Assembly: GCF_010725725.1 (NCBI RefSeq) | Contig: NZ_AP022599.1 | Coordinates: 1,426,001-1,490,000, forward strand | DNA from: Mycolicibacterium pulveris | GTDB lineage: Bacteria > Actinomycetota > Actinomycetes > Mycobacteriales > Mycobacteriaceae | Direction: 5' to 3' | Length of the DNA: 64,000 nt | Shown: piece after piece, positions 62,980-64,000 of the stretch | Position numbering within the stretch: position 1 is the first letter of the stretch | Layout: each line of letters opens with the position of its first letter | Translations under genes and position numbers: made by a program | Notes under the pieces: generated by a model | The model's database searches: none | Told to the model about the DNA's origin: nothing | What the model saw: only the letters and a program-made list of their open reading frames with translations

Positions 62980-64000
62980 TTGAACCCCGAACGGATCGCA
63001 CCGCGAGTCGACTCGCGCCAGGCCAAGCTGGCCGGCCGCGCAGCCGAGCAGATCGTCAATGATGTGGTCGAGCTGGGGTGGCCGGTCGGCGAGGTGCTGG
63101 GTTCGGAGACCGAACTTCTCGAGCGGTACGGGGTCAGTCGCGCGGTGCTGCGTGAGGCGATCCGGCTCGTCGAACATCAACGCGTGGCGCGGATGCGCCG
63201 CGGCACCGGGGGCGGCCTGGTGATCGACGAACCCGACGTCGACGCCGTCATCGGGCCCGCGGTCATCTACCTGCTGCGCGTCGGCGCCACCCTCAACGAG
63301 ATCTTCGACACCAGAATCCTACTCGAGGAACTCGCCGCCGAACTCGCCACGCTACGCGTCGCCGAGGCGGATCTGGCGACCCTTCGCGACGCCGTGGACC
63401 GCGAAGCCGAGGGCCGGCTCGCCGACTTCCGCGAGCTGCACACCCGGCTCGCCGCGCTGTCGGGCAACCCGGTGCTCGAGCTGTTCGTCGAAACCTTCAG
63501 CCGGGTCTGCAATTTCCACTTCGCCGACGTGGCCAGCGTGCCCCCCGACGTCGATCGCGCGGTGTTGCGGGCCCATCGCGGCATCGCGAAAGCGGTGCTG
63601 GCCAACGATCCCGCGCTGGCCCGCGAACGGATGCGCAGGCACCTGCGCGCCGAGGCCGACTTCATCCGCGCGCAGCCGGACACCGTGCAGCGCCTGGACC
63701 CCGAGGTGGCGCTCGCGGGCACGCTGGGCGACAAGCGCGGCGAAGCGCTGGCACGGCAGATCTTCGCCGAGCTCGCCAGCTCCGGTGCCACCCCGGGCAC
63801 GTTCGTCGGGTCGGAGGCCGCCCTGATGGAGAAGCACCGGGCCAGCCGCGCCGTCGTGCGCGAGGCCATCCGGATCCTGGAATACCACCGGATCGCGCTG
63901 ACCCGGCGGGGTCCCGGCGGCGGTTTGTTCGTCACCGAGCCCGACATCTCCGCCGTCGTCGACATCTTCGCGATCTATCTGCGCCGCCACGGGGTGAAGG
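62980..64000 (+). CDS. Double FadR/GntR regulator (two wHTH units in one chain), 3' end outside window
   Basis: The frame opens at TTG 62980, four bases after the crotonase stop, and is still open at the window edge (340 codons). The first winged helix is SETELLERYGVSRAVLREAI, followed by GTGGGLVIDEPDV and an FCD-type helical domain with LHTRLAALSGNPVLE. A second winged helix, SEAALMEKHRASRAVVREAI with RGPGGGLFVTEPDI, begins near residue 250. The single chain thus imitates a FadR dimer. It probably controls the surrounding catabolic operons through TAATCAGTGTACT sites, responding to an acyl-CoA. Confidence 0.87.
   Translation, partial: MNPERIAPRVDSRQAKLAGRAAEQIVNDVVELGWPVGEVLGSETELLERYGVSRAVLREAIRLVEHQRVARMRRGTGGGLVIDEPDVDAVIGPAVIYLLRVGATLNEIFDTRILLEELAAELATLRVAEADLATLRDAVDREAEGRLADFRELHTRLAALSGNPVLELFVETFSRVCNFHFADVASVPPDVDRAVLRAHRGIAKAVLANDPALARERMRRHLRAEADFIRAQPDTVQRLDPEVALAGTLGDKRGEALARQIFAELASSGATPGTFVGSEAALMEKHRASRAVVREAIRILEYHRIALTRRGPGGGLFVTEPDISAVVDIFAIYLRRHGVK

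Noticed and set aside
1..64000. CRISPR array, prophage, insertion sequence or rRNA
   Set aside because: No regularly spaced repeats, transposase, integrase, phage structural gene or rRNA sequence was seen.

Overview
The window is high-G+C actinobacterial chromosome. An MmpL transporter, two cyclopropane-mycolic-acid-synthase-like methyltransferases, a KasA/KasB-like ketoacyl synthase, mycofactocin-coupled and F420-type redox enzymes, PknE/F-like kinases and many leaderless or GTG starts all point to a mycobacterium, probably an environmental or rapidly growing Mycolicibacterium-type species. That assignment is inference from gene content; no species is claimed. About 60 protein genes are supported, plus two tRNA genes (Sec and Tyr).

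Layout. 1-3465: end of an mmpL gene, translationally coupled to a type III polyketide synthase, an ICMT-like methyltransferase and a flavoprotein (an SrsABC-like polyketide quinone/resorcinol operon). 3503-4378: Cu/Zn superoxide dismutase lipoprotein. 4554-16263: a complete selenocysteine locus. It holds a three-gene formate dehydrogenase whose catalytic subunit reads through an in-frame UGA followed by a canonical SECIS hairpin, then selB, selA, tRNA-Sec and selD, with a hemerythrin gene, a DUF488 gene and a low-G+C Mrr-type nuclease gene lying among them. 16501-22922: DUF4185 secreted protein, cold-shock protein, a DUF5994 protein preceded by an unlisted 42-residue ORF, and two receptor-type Ser/Thr kinases, one fused to an extracellular amino-acid-binding domain. 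23018-30063: a frameshifted secreted hydrolase, a degenerate GyrB-like protein, a P450, a PQQ-type sugar dehydrogenase lipoprotein and a flavin monooxygenase.

30151-36827: flippase/kinase fusion, two mycolate methyltransferase homologues, a KasA/B-like protein with Asp in place of the nucleophilic Cys, DUF2237, and a frameshifted F420-nitroreductase-like gene. 37101-44170: membrane protein behind a CRP-like site, a double-length eukaryote-type phosphofructokinase, a PhyH-type dioxygenase and a 1009-residue secreted beta-propeller protein. 44202-48936: carotenoid oxygenase/TetR pair, tRNA-Tyr, YajQ, MpaB-like oxygenase/TetR pair. 48946-64000: a catabolic island in two minus-strand operons (thiolase, acyl-CoA ligase, SDR, LLM, AveC-like; and P450, MaoC-like, hydratase, APH-like kinase, fused acyl-CoA dehydrogenase), plus a Zn-ribbon protein, a crotonase and a double-HTH FadR regulator on the plus strand. 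The two divergent promoters of the island share an identical 13-bp sequence, which suggests one regulon for degradation of a polycyclic or branched acid.

Three themes recur. Genes are tightly coupled by 4-bp overlaps. Intergenic or gene-end hairpins fall into two recurring sequence families. Several proteins have lost catalytic residues or carry fusions (GyrB-like, Kas-like, kinase-SBP, double FadR).
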